This document shows, in pieces, positions 1 to 6,710 of a DNA stretch of 9,419 nt. The notes below the pieces were generated by a model. The model worked only from the letters and a program-made list of their open reading frames with translations, was not told where the DNA came from and did no database searches. Source of the stretch: an uncultured Campylobacterota bacterium (GTDB lineage: Bacteria > Campylobacterota > Campylobacteria > Campylobacterales > Arcobacteraceae); NCBI GenBank assembly GCA_903821805.1, contig CAIJNA010000125.1, forward strand, positions 1 to 9,419, in the 5' to 3' direction. Positions within the stretch are counted from its first letter, which is position 1, and every line of letters starts with the position of its first letter. Both the position numbers and the translations under genes were made by a program.

Positions 1-19
1 ATGATTTCGTATCTTTAAA

Positions 20-28
20 TAAAGGAGA
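20..28 (+). promoter_or_regulatory. Ribosome-binding site of the upstream peroxiredoxin start
   Basis: An AAAGGAG core lies five bases before the ATG at 33. This is a strong match to the anti-Shine-Dalgarno sequence and supports initiation at 33. No promoter can be judged because the window begins only 32 bases upstream of the gene. Confidence 0.7.
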
Positions 29-32
29 CAAT

Positions 33-740
33 ATGGCTTGTGATAGCGGAGCAAAACCAATAGATGAAAATGCTGATTCTCAAAATGAGAATGAAAATAA
101 AATAATTACAAATAAGGAAGAAAAAATGAGTTCATCATTAGTATTAAGAAAAGCACCACAATTTAAAATGGATGCGTATGATTCAAAAACGGGACATTAT
201 ATAACAGTTGCAAGTGAAGACTATGCTGGTAAATGGTTGGTGGTTTGTTTCTATCCAGCTGATTTTACATTCGTATGTCCAACAGAAATTGCTGCAATGA
301 ATGCAAAATATGAAGAATTTCAAGAGCTTGGAGTTGAAATTGTTGCAGTTTCTACAGATACAAAATTTTCACACAAAAGATTTGTTGAAACAGAACCATT
401 ACTTGAGGGCTTGAAGCTTACTCTTGGAGCTGATACGACTGGAAAAGTTAGTAGAGATTTTGGTGTTATGATTGAAGAGCAAGGAGTTGCGCTTAGAGGA
501 AGATTTTTAATAAATCCTGAAGGAACTGTTGTTGCTCAAGAAGTTCAAGCACCAATGGTTGGAAGAAATGTTCATGAGTTTTTAAGACAAGTTAGAGCTT
601 GGCAACATGCAACTGCAACAGGAGAAGTTTGTCCAGCTGGTTGGAGACCTGGGAAAAGAACTTTACCAGTAAATACTGATGTTGAACAAATGACAGGAAG
701 AGTTGGTGATTATATAACTATTGAAGAGATAATGAATTAG
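33..740 (+). CDS. Typical 2-Cys peroxiredoxin (AhpC/Prx1 type) with N-terminal extension
   Basis: This is a thiol peroxidase that reduces hydrogen peroxide and organic hydroperoxides in the cytoplasm. The peroxidatic cysteine is C82 in FVCPTE, inside the family signature P75-x3-T79-x2-C82. The resolving cysteine is C200 in EVCPAGW, so it belongs to the typical 2-Cys class. The conserved arginine lies in the ALRGRFLI stretch (about 152-160). The core starts at M32 (MSSSLVLRKAPQF) and would be 204 aa, a normal family length. The first 31 residues are extra: hydrophilic, rich in Asn, Glu and Asp, with one cysteine (C3). Both ATG 33 and ATG 126 have good ribosome-binding sites, so either or both may be used. 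The sequence differs clearly from the usual Campylobacter AhpC as I recall it, so I give no symbol. No reductase gene is adjacent. A terminator follows directly. The family call is very sure; the start is not. Confidence 0.93.
   Translation: MACDSGAKPIDENADSQNENENKIITNKEEKMSSSLVLRKAPQFKMDAYDSKTGHYITVASEDYAGKWLVVCFYPADFTFVCPTEIAAMNAKYEEFQELGVEIVAVSTDTKFSHKRFVETEPLLEGLKLTLGADTTGKVSRDFGVMIEEQGVALRGRFLINPEGTVVAQEVQAPMVGRNVHEFLRQVRAWQHATATGEVCPAGWRPGKRTLPVNTDVEQMTGRVGDYITIEEIMN
114..128 (+). promoter_or_regulatory. Internal ribosome-binding site and alternative peroxiredoxin start (ATG 126)
   Basis: AAGGAAG at 114-120 is followed by five adenines and an in-frame ATG at 126. Spacing and sequence are as good as those at the upstream start. 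Initiation here would give a peroxiredoxin of ordinary length beginning MSSSLVLRK. Use of this site is an inference from the sequence. Confidence 0.5.
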
Positions 741-745
741 TAAAA

Positions 746-780
746 AATAAGAGTGGTTTCCGCTCTTATTTCGCTTTCTT
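746..780 (+). terminator. Rho-independent terminator after the peroxiredoxin gene
   Basis: Inverted arms at 746-756 and 760-770 form an 11-bp stem with one G-U pair and a three-base loop. The stem starts six bases after the stop codon. The tail (TTTCGCTTTCTT) is T-rich but interrupted, so efficiency is uncertain. It separates the peroxiredoxin from the truD block. Confidence 0.75.
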
Positions 781-824
781 ACATTCATCCGTATGATGTT
801 TTTAAATCCAAAACCTCAACTCTC

Positions 825-833
825 TGCTATAAA
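825..833 (+). promoter_or_regulatory. Possible extended -10 promoter for the truD-lpxK block
   Basis: TGCTATAAA matches an extended -10 element (TG-n-TATAAA) in the 159-base gap between the peroxiredoxin terminator and truD. No clear -35 is visible, which is common for Campylobacterota housekeeping promoters. It would give a leader of about 60 bases. The region is AT-rich, so a chance match is possible. Confidence 0.35.
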
Positions 834-899
834 AAATTAATTGTTACTTTATTACTATTTAGTTAATATCTCTTCAAAAATAGAAAGATAATTATTACA

Positions 900-1874
900 A
901 TGGAAAACTCACAAAATATACCAGATATCAAAAGAACTTTTATTCAAGATCATAAAAAAATAGACTTTACATTCGTACAAAATAAATTTGATTTTATAGT
1001 TGAAGAGATACCAAATAGAGAGTTTAGTGGAACTGGAAATTTTCTTATTTTGAAAATAAAAAAAGAGTGGCTTTCTACTTGGGATTTGATTCGTGAAATA
1101 TCAGAAACACTTGATATTGATGAACACAAAATAGGGTACGCAGGACTTAAAGATAAAAATGCCACAACTACACAATATATAAGTATTCCACTTATTAAAG
1201 AAAAATACCTTAAAGCTTTAAATAAACCAAATATTAAAATTCTTGCTGTATACAAAGACAAAAGTGGACTTAATATTGGGGACTTGACCGGTAATAAATT
1301 TACAATTAACTTAAAAGATGTAAAAGAGGAAGTTGTACCAGCTATTTATTCTGTTCTTTCTAAGATTCAAAAGCATGGGTTACCAAATTATTTTGGTTAT
1401 CAAAGATTTGGCCAAGATTATAATTTTCAAAAGGCACAAGACGTAACTTATGGTGAAGAGATAGTTAAAAATAAGAAGCTTGAACATCTTTTGATTTCGG
1501 CATACCAAAGTTATTTTTTCAATGCTTGGCTTTCACATAGGGTTCAGATGTCAAAAGAAGAAAATCTTAATAAGCTAAAGCCTCTTAATGGAGATATCTT
1601 TTTAAATAATGACAAAGTAACAATTACGGGTCTTTTGCCTGGTAGAAAAGTTGTTCGTTCAAGTGGCGATGCTCGAGAGATTGAAAAAATGTTTGATGAT
1701 GAATTTGTTCATGCAAAAGGATTTAGAAGAGAGGCATGGATTAAAGTTGATGATTTAAAAAATAAATACAATGCTGAAGAGCAAAAATTAACATTGTCAT
1801 TTACTCTTCCTAAAGGGAGTTATGCTACTGTTTTAATAGAAAATATTGCAAATATGAATTTTAAATCTAACTAA
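900..1874 (+). CDS. truD: tRNA pseudouridine(13) synthase TruD
   Basis: TruD isomerises uridine 13 in the D-loop of certain tRNAs to pseudouridine in the cytoplasm. The protein is 324 aa, slightly shorter than the roughly 350 aa E. coli enzyme. The catalytic motif is visible as GYAGLKDKNATTTQ (79-92), with D85 the expected nucleophilic aspartate. Other family blocks are GLPNYFGYQRFG (161-172), the helix around SAYQSYFFNAWLS (201-213), GLLPGRKV (245-252) and a C-terminal LPKGSYATVLIEN segment (304-316). The ATG at 900 has only a weak upstream AGAAAG; no nearby in-frame alternative looks better. It is the first gene of a tight same-strand series, with nadE starting about 10-17 bases after its stop. 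Nothing suggests truncation. Confidence 0.95.
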   Translation: MENSQNIPDIKRTFIQDHKKIDFTFVQNKFDFIVEEIPNREFSGTGNFLILKIKKEWLSTWDLIREISETLDIDEHKIGYAGLKDKNATTTQYISIPLIKEKYLKALNKPNIKILAVYKDKSGLNIGDLTGNKFTINLKDVKEEVVPAIYSVLSKIQKHGLPNYFGYQRFGQDYNFQKAQDVTYGEEIVKNKKLEHLLISAYQSYFFNAWLSHRVQMSKEENLNKLKPLNGDIFLNNDKVTITGLLPGRKVVRSSGDAREIEKMFDDEFVHAKGFRREAWIKVDDLKNKYNAEEQKLTLSFTLPKGSYATVLIENIANMNFKSN

Positions 1875-1890
1875 AAAGGATGATGTGATT

Positions 1891-2661
1891 ATGAATTGGA
1901 AATCTATAAAAAATCAAATGACTACTTTTTTAAGAGAAGAAGTTGCAAAAACTGGATTATCAAAAGTTACAGTTGGGATAAGTGGTGGACTTGACAGTGC
2001 TGTGGTTGCGGTGCTTTGCAAAGAAGTATTTGGGGATAATATGAGCGGGGTTTTCATGCCATCTCAATTTTCAAGCAAAGAAAGCATAGAAGATGCAAAA
2101 GAACTTTGTGAAAGATTTAATATTAAATATGAGATAGTAAGTATTGCTCCAATGGTTGATGGTTATTTTAGTTCAAATCCTGATGCAACACCTTTGCGAA
2201 TCGGAAATTTTAGTGCGAGAATGAGAATGAGTGTACTTTATGATATTAGCGCAAGAGACAATTCTTTAGTTGTTGGAACTTCAAATAAAAGTGAGATTTT
2301 ACTTGGTTATGGAACAATCTTTGGTGATACTGCATGCGCACTAAATCCAATAGGAGAGATGTATAAATCTGATGAATTTGCTTTTGCTGAATATTTAGAT
2401 GTACCGGCTTCGATTTTGAATAAAAAACCAAGTGCAGATTTGTGGGCTGGGCAAAGTGATGAGGAAGAGATCGGATATAGTTATCAAGTGATGGATAATA
2501 TGTTGAAAAAAATGATTGACAATGGTCTATCAAAGGAAGATTTGATAAAATCCACTGAAGATAAAGAATTAGTTGACATGTTAGAAAAAAGAATAAAAAA
2601 CAATGCATTTAAAGGCAAATTGCCATTGATTGCTAGAATAGACTTTAAGGAGCAAAAATAG
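1891..2661 (+). CDS. nadE: NH3-dependent NAD+ synthetase NadE
   Basis: NadE catalyses the last step of NAD synthesis, adenylating nicotinic acid adenine dinucleotide with ATP and amidating it with ammonia. The protein is about 256 aa and lacks the N-terminal glutaminase (nitrilase-like) domain, so it is the ammonia-using short form. The ATP-pyrophosphatase P-loop is SGGLDS (31-36). Other family motifs are GTSNKSEILLGYGTIFGD (129-146) and KKPSADLW (178-185). I chose ATG 1891 (MNWKSIK) because family members commonly begin with a similar M-x-W; a GTG at 1885 in the same frame would add two residues. AAAAAGGA at 1873-1880 serves either start. The stop codon overlaps the GTG start of the next gene (TAGTG), so the two are probably translationally coupled. 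Confidence 0.95.
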   Translation: MNWKSIKNQMTTFLREEVAKTGLSKVTVGISGGLDSAVVAVLCKEVFGDNMSGVFMPSQFSSKESIEDAKELCERFNIKYEIVSIAPMVDGYFSSNPDATPLRIGNFSARMRMSVLYDISARDNSLVVGTSNKSEILLGYGTIFGDTACALNPIGEMYKSDEFAFAEYLDVPASILNKKPSADLWAGQSDEEEIGYSYQVMDNMLKKMIDNGLSKEDLIKSTEDKELVDMLEKRIKNNAFKGKLPLIARIDFKEQK

Positions 2662-3797
2662 TGAAAAAAGATATACCTTTTTATAAACCAATGATAACTG
2701 ATGAGGAATTAAAGCAATTAACTTCAGTTTTAACACTAGAATCTAAATCAAAAGTTGAAGAATTAGAAAATGAAATTAAAGAATTCATAGGTGCAAATCA
2801 TGTTGTGTCAACATATAATTCAACTGCAGGATTGCATTTAGCACTTAGTGCTATGGACCTAAAAAGAGCCGATAAAGTTCTTATGAGTGTAAACTCTTTC
2901 CCAAATCTTCCAGAAGTTGTAAGACATTTTGATGCTGAACCAATTTTTATTGATATTGAATCAAATGGTTTAAATATTGATATGGATAAGCTTGAAGATT
3001 ATATTAGTAAAAATAACTCTAAAAAACTTAGAGCAATAATTGTTACATTTGTAGGTGGAGAAATACCAGATTTAGATAGATTGTATACAATAAAAAAGAA
3101 ATACAATATATTGATCATTGAAGATGCATCAAATACTTTGGGTGCCATGTATAATGACGAACTTGTAGGAAATATGAATGCTGATATGACTGTATTTTCG
3201 ATGAATCCTGCCAATGGAAAAGCTTCTGTTGCGAACGCTGGCTTTATAGTTACAAATAATGATGAGCTTGCTACTAGAGCTAAGCTTTTAAGAACACATG
3301 CAATAAATAGTAGTTTTGATGCCTTTGGAAATCTGGACTATATCTATGATGTTGTTGATATTGGGCATAAATACGATATGACAGAGCTTGATGCAGCTTT
3401 CAATCTTGCGCAATTTTATAAATCTAATTCATTTATTGAAAGAAGACAAGAGATAGCTAAGCTATATATTGAAAATCTTCAAGGTGTAAAACATGTAACT
3501 GTTCCTCCTTTTAGCGAAGATCATTTATTTACGCAATTTATTGTAAAAATCTCTAAAAACAGAGATGGTTTTGCTAGAGAGCTTAAAAAAGAAGGAATTT
3601 CAACAGGACTTACATATATTCCTTTACATCTTTTAACTTACTACAAACAAAAATATCAGTTAAAAATAACAGCATATGGAAATGCTTTGTCAGCTTACGG
3701 ACAAATACTTTCACTTCCAATGTATCCATCTTTGAGTGATGAAGATGTTCTTTACGTATGTGAAAAAATTAAACAAATATCTAAAAACTGGATTTAA
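2661..3797 (+). CDS. DegT/DnrJ/EryC1/StrS-family PLP aminotransferase, probably acting on a nucleotide sugar
   Basis: The family transfers an amino group, usually from glutamate, to keto sugars bound to a nucleotide. The protein is 378 aa, the usual length. Matching blocks are YNSTAGLHLAL (52-62; family SGTAALHLAL), EDASNTLGA (154-162; D155 should contact the PLP ring nitrogen), GHKYDMTELDAA (235-246; family GYNYRMTELQAA), PLHLLTYYK (321-329) and a C-terminal SLPMYPSLSDED (351-362). The lysine region is odd: it reads FSMNPANGKASVANAG (179-194), so the usual lysine column holds Asn185 and the nearest lysine is K187. The start is GTG at 2661, overlapping the nadE stop by one base. lpxK follows. 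That neighbour makes a lipid A sugar role attractive, for example the GnnB-type step that makes 3-amino-GlcNAc, known in Campylobacter lipid A. No GnnA partner is in the window, so this is only an inference. Confidence 0.85.
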   Translation: MKKDIPFYKPMITDEELKQLTSVLTLESKSKVEELENEIKEFIGANHVVSTYNSTAGLHLALSAMDLKRADKVLMSVNSFPNLPEVVRHFDAEPIFIDIESNGLNIDMDKLEDYISKNNSKKLRAIIVTFVGGEIPDLDRLYTIKKKYNILIIEDASNTLGAMYNDELVGNMNADMTVFSMNPANGKASVANAGFIVTNNDELATRAKLLRTHAINSSFDAFGNLDYIYDVVDIGHKYDMTELDAAFNLAQFYKSNSFIERRQEIAKLYIENLQGVKHVTVPPFSEDHLFTQFIVKISKNRDGFARELKKEGISTGLTYIPLHLLTYYKQKYQLKITAYGNALSAYGQILSLPMYPSLSDEDVLYVCEKIKQISKNWI

Positions 3798-3847
3798 TTA
3801 TCAAAAGTTATATAACTAATTTTGCAGTAAAATGGATTGAACAATAT

Positions 3848-4732
3848 TTGTTCTTTCCAAATCTTTTCCAAAGACTTATATCTATCGCTTTCTTTCCTTT
3901 GACGATTATTTATTGCATAATAGTTGCTTACAAAAGATTAAATGCCAATCCAATTGATTTCGGATTACCAATCATTAGTATAGGGAATTTAGTTGTAGGT
4001 GGAAGCGGTAAAACACCAATTACTATTGAACTTGCAAAAGATAAGCAAAATGCATTTATTATCTTACGTGGATTTGGGCGGGCCTCTAAAGGCTTATATG
4101 TAGTTTCAAATCAAGGTAAAATTCTTGTAGATGTTGAAATAAGTGGTGATGAAGCAATGCTTTTGGCGCAAAATTTACCAAATGCTTCGGTTATTGTAAG
4201 TGAAAATAGAATCGAAGCCATCCTTAAAGCTAAAGAGATGGGGGCGAAAATAGTATTTTTAGATGATGGTTATTCGCATCACAATATTAAAAAGTTTGAT
4301 ATATTGATTAGACCAAAAGATGAGCCTACGAATTTATTTTGTCTGCCAAGTGGAGGATACAGGGAAACCAAAATGATGTATTCATTTGTTCCTGTTGTTT
4401 TACGAGATGGCGAAGATTTTAAACGAATCATCAAATTCAAAAAAGATGGTTTAGAACTCAAGGAATTACCATCAAATGTTATTTTGCTGACAGCTATATC
4501 AAAACCACAAAGACTACTTGAATTTTTACCTAAAAATATAACCATGAAATCATTTGCCGATCACCATTCATTTACAAGAGAAGAGATTAATGAATTACTT
4601 CTGAAGAATAATGACACATATTTTATTGTTACACAAAAAGATATGGTTAAGCTTGCTGTATTTAATCTTACTAATTTAATTTTGATGGATTTAACAATAG
4701 CAATGATTAAAAAAATAGATCTGCCACAATAA
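3848..4732 (+). CDS. lpxK: Tetraacyldisaccharide 4'-kinase LpxK
   Basis: LpxK phosphorylates the 4'-position of the tetraacyldisaccharide-1-phosphate to make lipid IVA at the inner face of the cytoplasmic membrane. An N-terminal hydrophobic anchor (about 7-27) precedes GNLVVGGSGKTP (46-57), the P-loop. Further motifs are LRGFGR (73-78), GDEA (100-103), LDDGYSHH (138-145), LPSGGYRE (166-173), FADHH (236-240) and TQKD (262-265; commonly TEKD). The C-terminus is complete. At 294 aa it is somewhat shorter than E. coli LpxK (328 aa). The start is uncertain. The TTG at 3848 is the only conventional start codon before the conserved region and has no convincing ribosome-binding site. The frame is open back to 3785, and the extra codons (including WIEQY just upstream) look coding. 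Initiation at a rare codon such as ATT 3797, overlapping the aminotransferase stop, is possible. It ends the truD block. Confidence 0.9.
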   Translation: MFFPNLFQRLISIAFFPLTIIYCIIVAYKRLNANPIDFGLPIISIGNLVVGGSGKTPITIELAKDKQNAFIILRGFGRASKGLYVVSNQGKILVDVEISGDEAMLLAQNLPNASVIVSENRIEAILKAKEMGAKIVFLDDGYSHHNIKKFDILIRPKDEPTNLFCLPSGGYRETKMMYSFVPVVLRDGEDFKRIIKFKKDGLELKELPSNVILLTAISKPQRLLEFLPKNITMKSFADHHSFTREEINELLLKNNDTYFIVTQKDMVKLAVFNLTNLILMDLTIAMIKKIDLPQ

Positions 4733-4792
4733 TTAAACCGACATAAATTACTAATCGCATTTTATATTCACATAATAATTTTTATCTAAAAT

Positions 4793-4798
4793 TATAAA
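4793..4798 (+). promoter_or_regulatory. Possible -10 promoter for the rhodanese/MBL unit
   Basis: TATAAA lies about 22 bases before the ATG at 4820, in an 87-base AT-rich gap after lpxK. No clear -35 and no terminator hairpin for lpxK are visible in this gap. Transcription could also read through from lpxK. This is a weak call because the whole gap is AT-rich. Confidence 0.3.
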
Positions 4799-4819
4799 AT
4801 ATTATACAGAAGGAATAAA

Positions 4820-6139
4820 ATGTACAAAAAAATCATTCTCTCAATCTTAACATGCGGATTATTACATGGTGTAGATATTGTCAAAAATGATGTTTTAACA
4901 TCAGAAAAACTTATGGAAAATTATAAAAAAGATGTTAAGACTATAAACACATTAGAATTGTCTCAGTTGCTTAAAACAAATCCAAATACTAAAATAATAG
5001 ATGTAAGAATTAGAGCTGATATCGCTAAACAAGGTGGATATATAAAAGCAAATAAGGTTACAAATATTTCTCGTGATAAATTAGAGTTTATGATTGCAGA
5101 TCATGTTAAAGCAGATGAAACTTTTGTGGTTCATTGTTATACAGGTAATATTAGTCTGTTGGCCGCAAAGCATTTAAAAGATATGGGATACAAAAATGTA
5201 CTTTGGTATAAAGATAGCTTCAAAGGTTGGAAAGAAGCTGGATTAGAAACACGAAATATAGATGGATATATTGAGTCTATGTTATTTCGTCCTATTGAGA
5301 AAGTTGCGGATGGAGTTTATGCTTCAATAGGTGAACTTGGACCTGGCACATATGAAAATAGTGGACATAATAACAATTTAGGATTTGTAATCGGAGATGA
5401 ATCAGTGCTTGTTTGGAATGCAGGTGGAAGCTATTTGTTGGCAAAAGCACTTCATGAAGAGATAAAAAAGATAACAAATAAACCTATTAAATATGTTGTT
5501 TTGGAAAACTCTCAAGGCCATGCTTCTTTAGGCAGTGGATACTGGAAAGAACATGGAGCTATAATCGTTGCACAAGAAATAGTTCAAAAAGAACTTATAA
5601 CTGATGGTAAAAAAATTGAAGAAAGCGCTAAAAAAAGATTACAAGATAAATATCTAGGAACAAGTATTGTGATGCCAGATATTATTTTTAAAGACAACTA
5701 TACTATGGATTTAGGGAATAGAATCGTTGAGGCTAAATATTTTGGATACGCACACGAGAAAGATGACATTATTATTTGGTTGCCAAAAGAAAAAATAACT
5801 TTTGCGGGTGATTTGGCTTTTTATCAAAGAATGCTTCCAATATTTGAAATAACAGAAACAAAAAAATGGCTTTTGGCATGGGAAAAATTTGAACAACTTG
5901 GAGCTAAAATAGTAATTCCTGGGCATGGTGATGTTACAGATATGAATCATGTAAGACACCATACAAAAGATTATTTAGTTCATTTGCGAACAGAAATAGG
6001 TAAGATCCTTGAGGCTGGAGAAGGTCAAGAAAAAGCTTATCTAATTGATCAATCAGAGTTTGAAGACTTGGATGCTTTTAATCTTTTAGCTAAGTTAAAT
6101 GCTGGAATGGTTTTTAAACTTATGGAATTTGAAGAATAA
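4820..6139 (+). CDS. Exported rhodanese-domain and metallo-beta-lactamase-fold fusion protein
   Basis: The N-terminus (MYKKIILSILTCGLL, cleavage perhaps near residue 17) looks like a Sec signal, so the protein is probably periplasmic. C12 is not in a good lipobox. A rhodanese-like domain spans about 42-145, with IIDVR (59-63) and an active-site loop CYTGNIS (106-112) carrying C106, so it may handle persulfide or other sulfane sulfur. A metallo-beta-lactamase fold spans about 160-435. Its later metal ligands are recognisable: H312 (YAHEKDD), D331 (FAGD) and H369 (IPGHGD). The first motif, normally HxHxDH, reads ENSQGH (229-234) and keeps at most one histidine. Metal binding may therefore be altered or lost. 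AAGGA six bases before the ATG supports the start. The next gene begins 24 bases after its stop and is also exported, so they probably form an operon. The substrate is unknown; a role in periplasmic sulfur handling is an inference. Confidence 0.85.
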   Translation: MYKKIILSILTCGLLHGVDIVKNDVLTSEKLMENYKKDVKTINTLELSQLLKTNPNTKIIDVRIRADIAKQGGYIKANKVTNISRDKLEFMIADHVKADETFVVHCYTGNISLLAAKHLKDMGYKNVLWYKDSFKGWKEAGLETRNIDGYIESMLFRPIEKVADGVYASIGELGPGTYENSGHNNNLGFVIGDESVLVWNAGGSYLLAKALHEEIKKITNKPIKYVVLENSQGHASLGSGYWKEHGAIIVAQEIVQKELITDGKKIEESAKKRLQDKYLGTSIVMPDIIFKDNYTMDLGNRIVEAKYFGYAHEKDDIIIWLPKEKITFAGDLAFYQRMLPIFEITETKKWLLAWEKFEQLGAKIVIPGHGDVTDMNHVRHHTKDYLVHLRTEIGKILEAGEGQEKAYLIDQSEFEDLDAFNLLAKLNAGMVFKLMEFEE

Positions 6140-6163
6140 ATAATAGATTTAAAAGGGGAGAAA

Positions 6164-6664
6164 ATGAAAATGATAATTTTAGGCTCAATATTACTTTATT
6201 CATCACTAACTGCAGCTGATTTGAAAGTTGATTTTTTGGATAAAAAATGGGACGGAGTGAATATTCCAAGAGATGAGGTTTGTTCAAATTACAATATTGA
6301 AGCTGGTTCTACTCCATCTCTTCGTATTTCAAATATTCCTTCAAATGGATCAAAAATTATTTTCACATACAATGATAAAACATTCAAGCAAATGGATAAT
6401 GGTGGTCATGGAATCATCTCTTATGATATACCAAAGAATTCAACTACGATTGAAATCCCATCTTTAATAGGTGAAAGTTTTGAATTAAAAGATGGATTTA
6501 AAATCGTTCAAGCACACACAGGAATAAGATTTAATAAAACTGCAGGAGCTTATTTGGCACCTTGTTCTGGCGGTAAAAATAATACTTATTCTGTAAATAT
6601 TAATATTGTAGATGATACAAATAAATCAATAGCTGTGACAGAATTAATTTTGGGTAAATTTTAA
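6164..6664 (+). CDS. Small exported protein resembling the PEBP (YbhB/YbcL) family
   Basis: This is a 166 aa protein with a clear signal peptide (MKMIILGSILLYSSLTAA, cleavage near 17-18), so the mature form should be periplasmic. Its pattern resembles phosphatidylethanolamine-binding proteins. IPRDEVC (34-40) and STPSLRISNIPSNGSKIIF (49-67) recall the family's IP-x-C and SP-x-L-x-x-x-x-VP-x-G blocks. NGGHGIISYDIP (79-90) recalls the HW-x-x-Y-x-IP block, and GAYLAPCSGGKNNTY (128-142) the G-x-Y-x-G-P-x-P block. The DPDAP motif is not intact (YNDKTF). C40 and C134 could form a disulfide. The family match is by eye and moderate. The start has a strong AAGGGGAG ribosome-binding site; ATG 6170 is a minor alternative. 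It follows the rhodanese/MBL gene by 24 bases and a terminator hairpin follows it. The function is unknown. Confidence 0.7.
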   Translation: MKMIILGSILLYSSLTAADLKVDFLDKKWDGVNIPRDEVCSNYNIEAGSTPSLRISNIPSNGSKIIFTYNDKTFKQMDNGGHGIISYDIPKNSTTIEIPSLIGESFELKDGFKIVQAHTGIRFNKTAGAYLAPCSGGKNNTYSVNINIVDDTNKSIAVTELILGKF

Positions 6665-6679
6665 CAATCTAACATTTTC

Positions 6680-6710
6680 GCTGGATTTTTATTTTTAAAG
6701 TCCAGCTTTC
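6680..6710 (+). terminator. Terminator hairpin between converging genes
   Basis: Arms at 6680-6689 and 6697-6706 form a 10-bp stem (GCTGGA core, one G-U pair) with a seven-base loop, followed by a short TTTC tail on the plus strand. It would end the rhodanese/MBL unit. The right arm lies inside the last codons and stop of the convergent minus-strand gene. On the minus strand no T-run follows, so it serves that direction less well. Confidence 0.5.

Noticed and set aside
1..18. Short open stretch ATG to TAA before the peroxiredoxin
   Set aside because: It is only five codons and begins exactly at the window edge. It could be a chance reading or the tail of an upstream gene, and nothing supports either.
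2246..2608. Minus-strand open frame of 120 codons opposite nadE
   Set aside because: nadE is a certain gene here, and the antisense translation shows no motif and has no credible start signal.
3832..3840. ATG at 3832 as the start of lpxK
   Set aside because: It is out of frame with lpxK and reads ATG GAT TGA, stopping immediately.
4831..4858. Lipoprotein signal around C12 of the rhodanese/MBL protein
   Set aside because: The residue before the cysteine is threonine, not the usual Gly, Ala or Ser, and the cysteine comes very early, so a plain Sec signal is more likely.
6273..6467. Plus-strand open frame inside the PEBP-like gene in another frame
   Set aside because: It lies wholly within a gene with a good ribosome-binding site and signal peptide; its translation has no recognisable feature.
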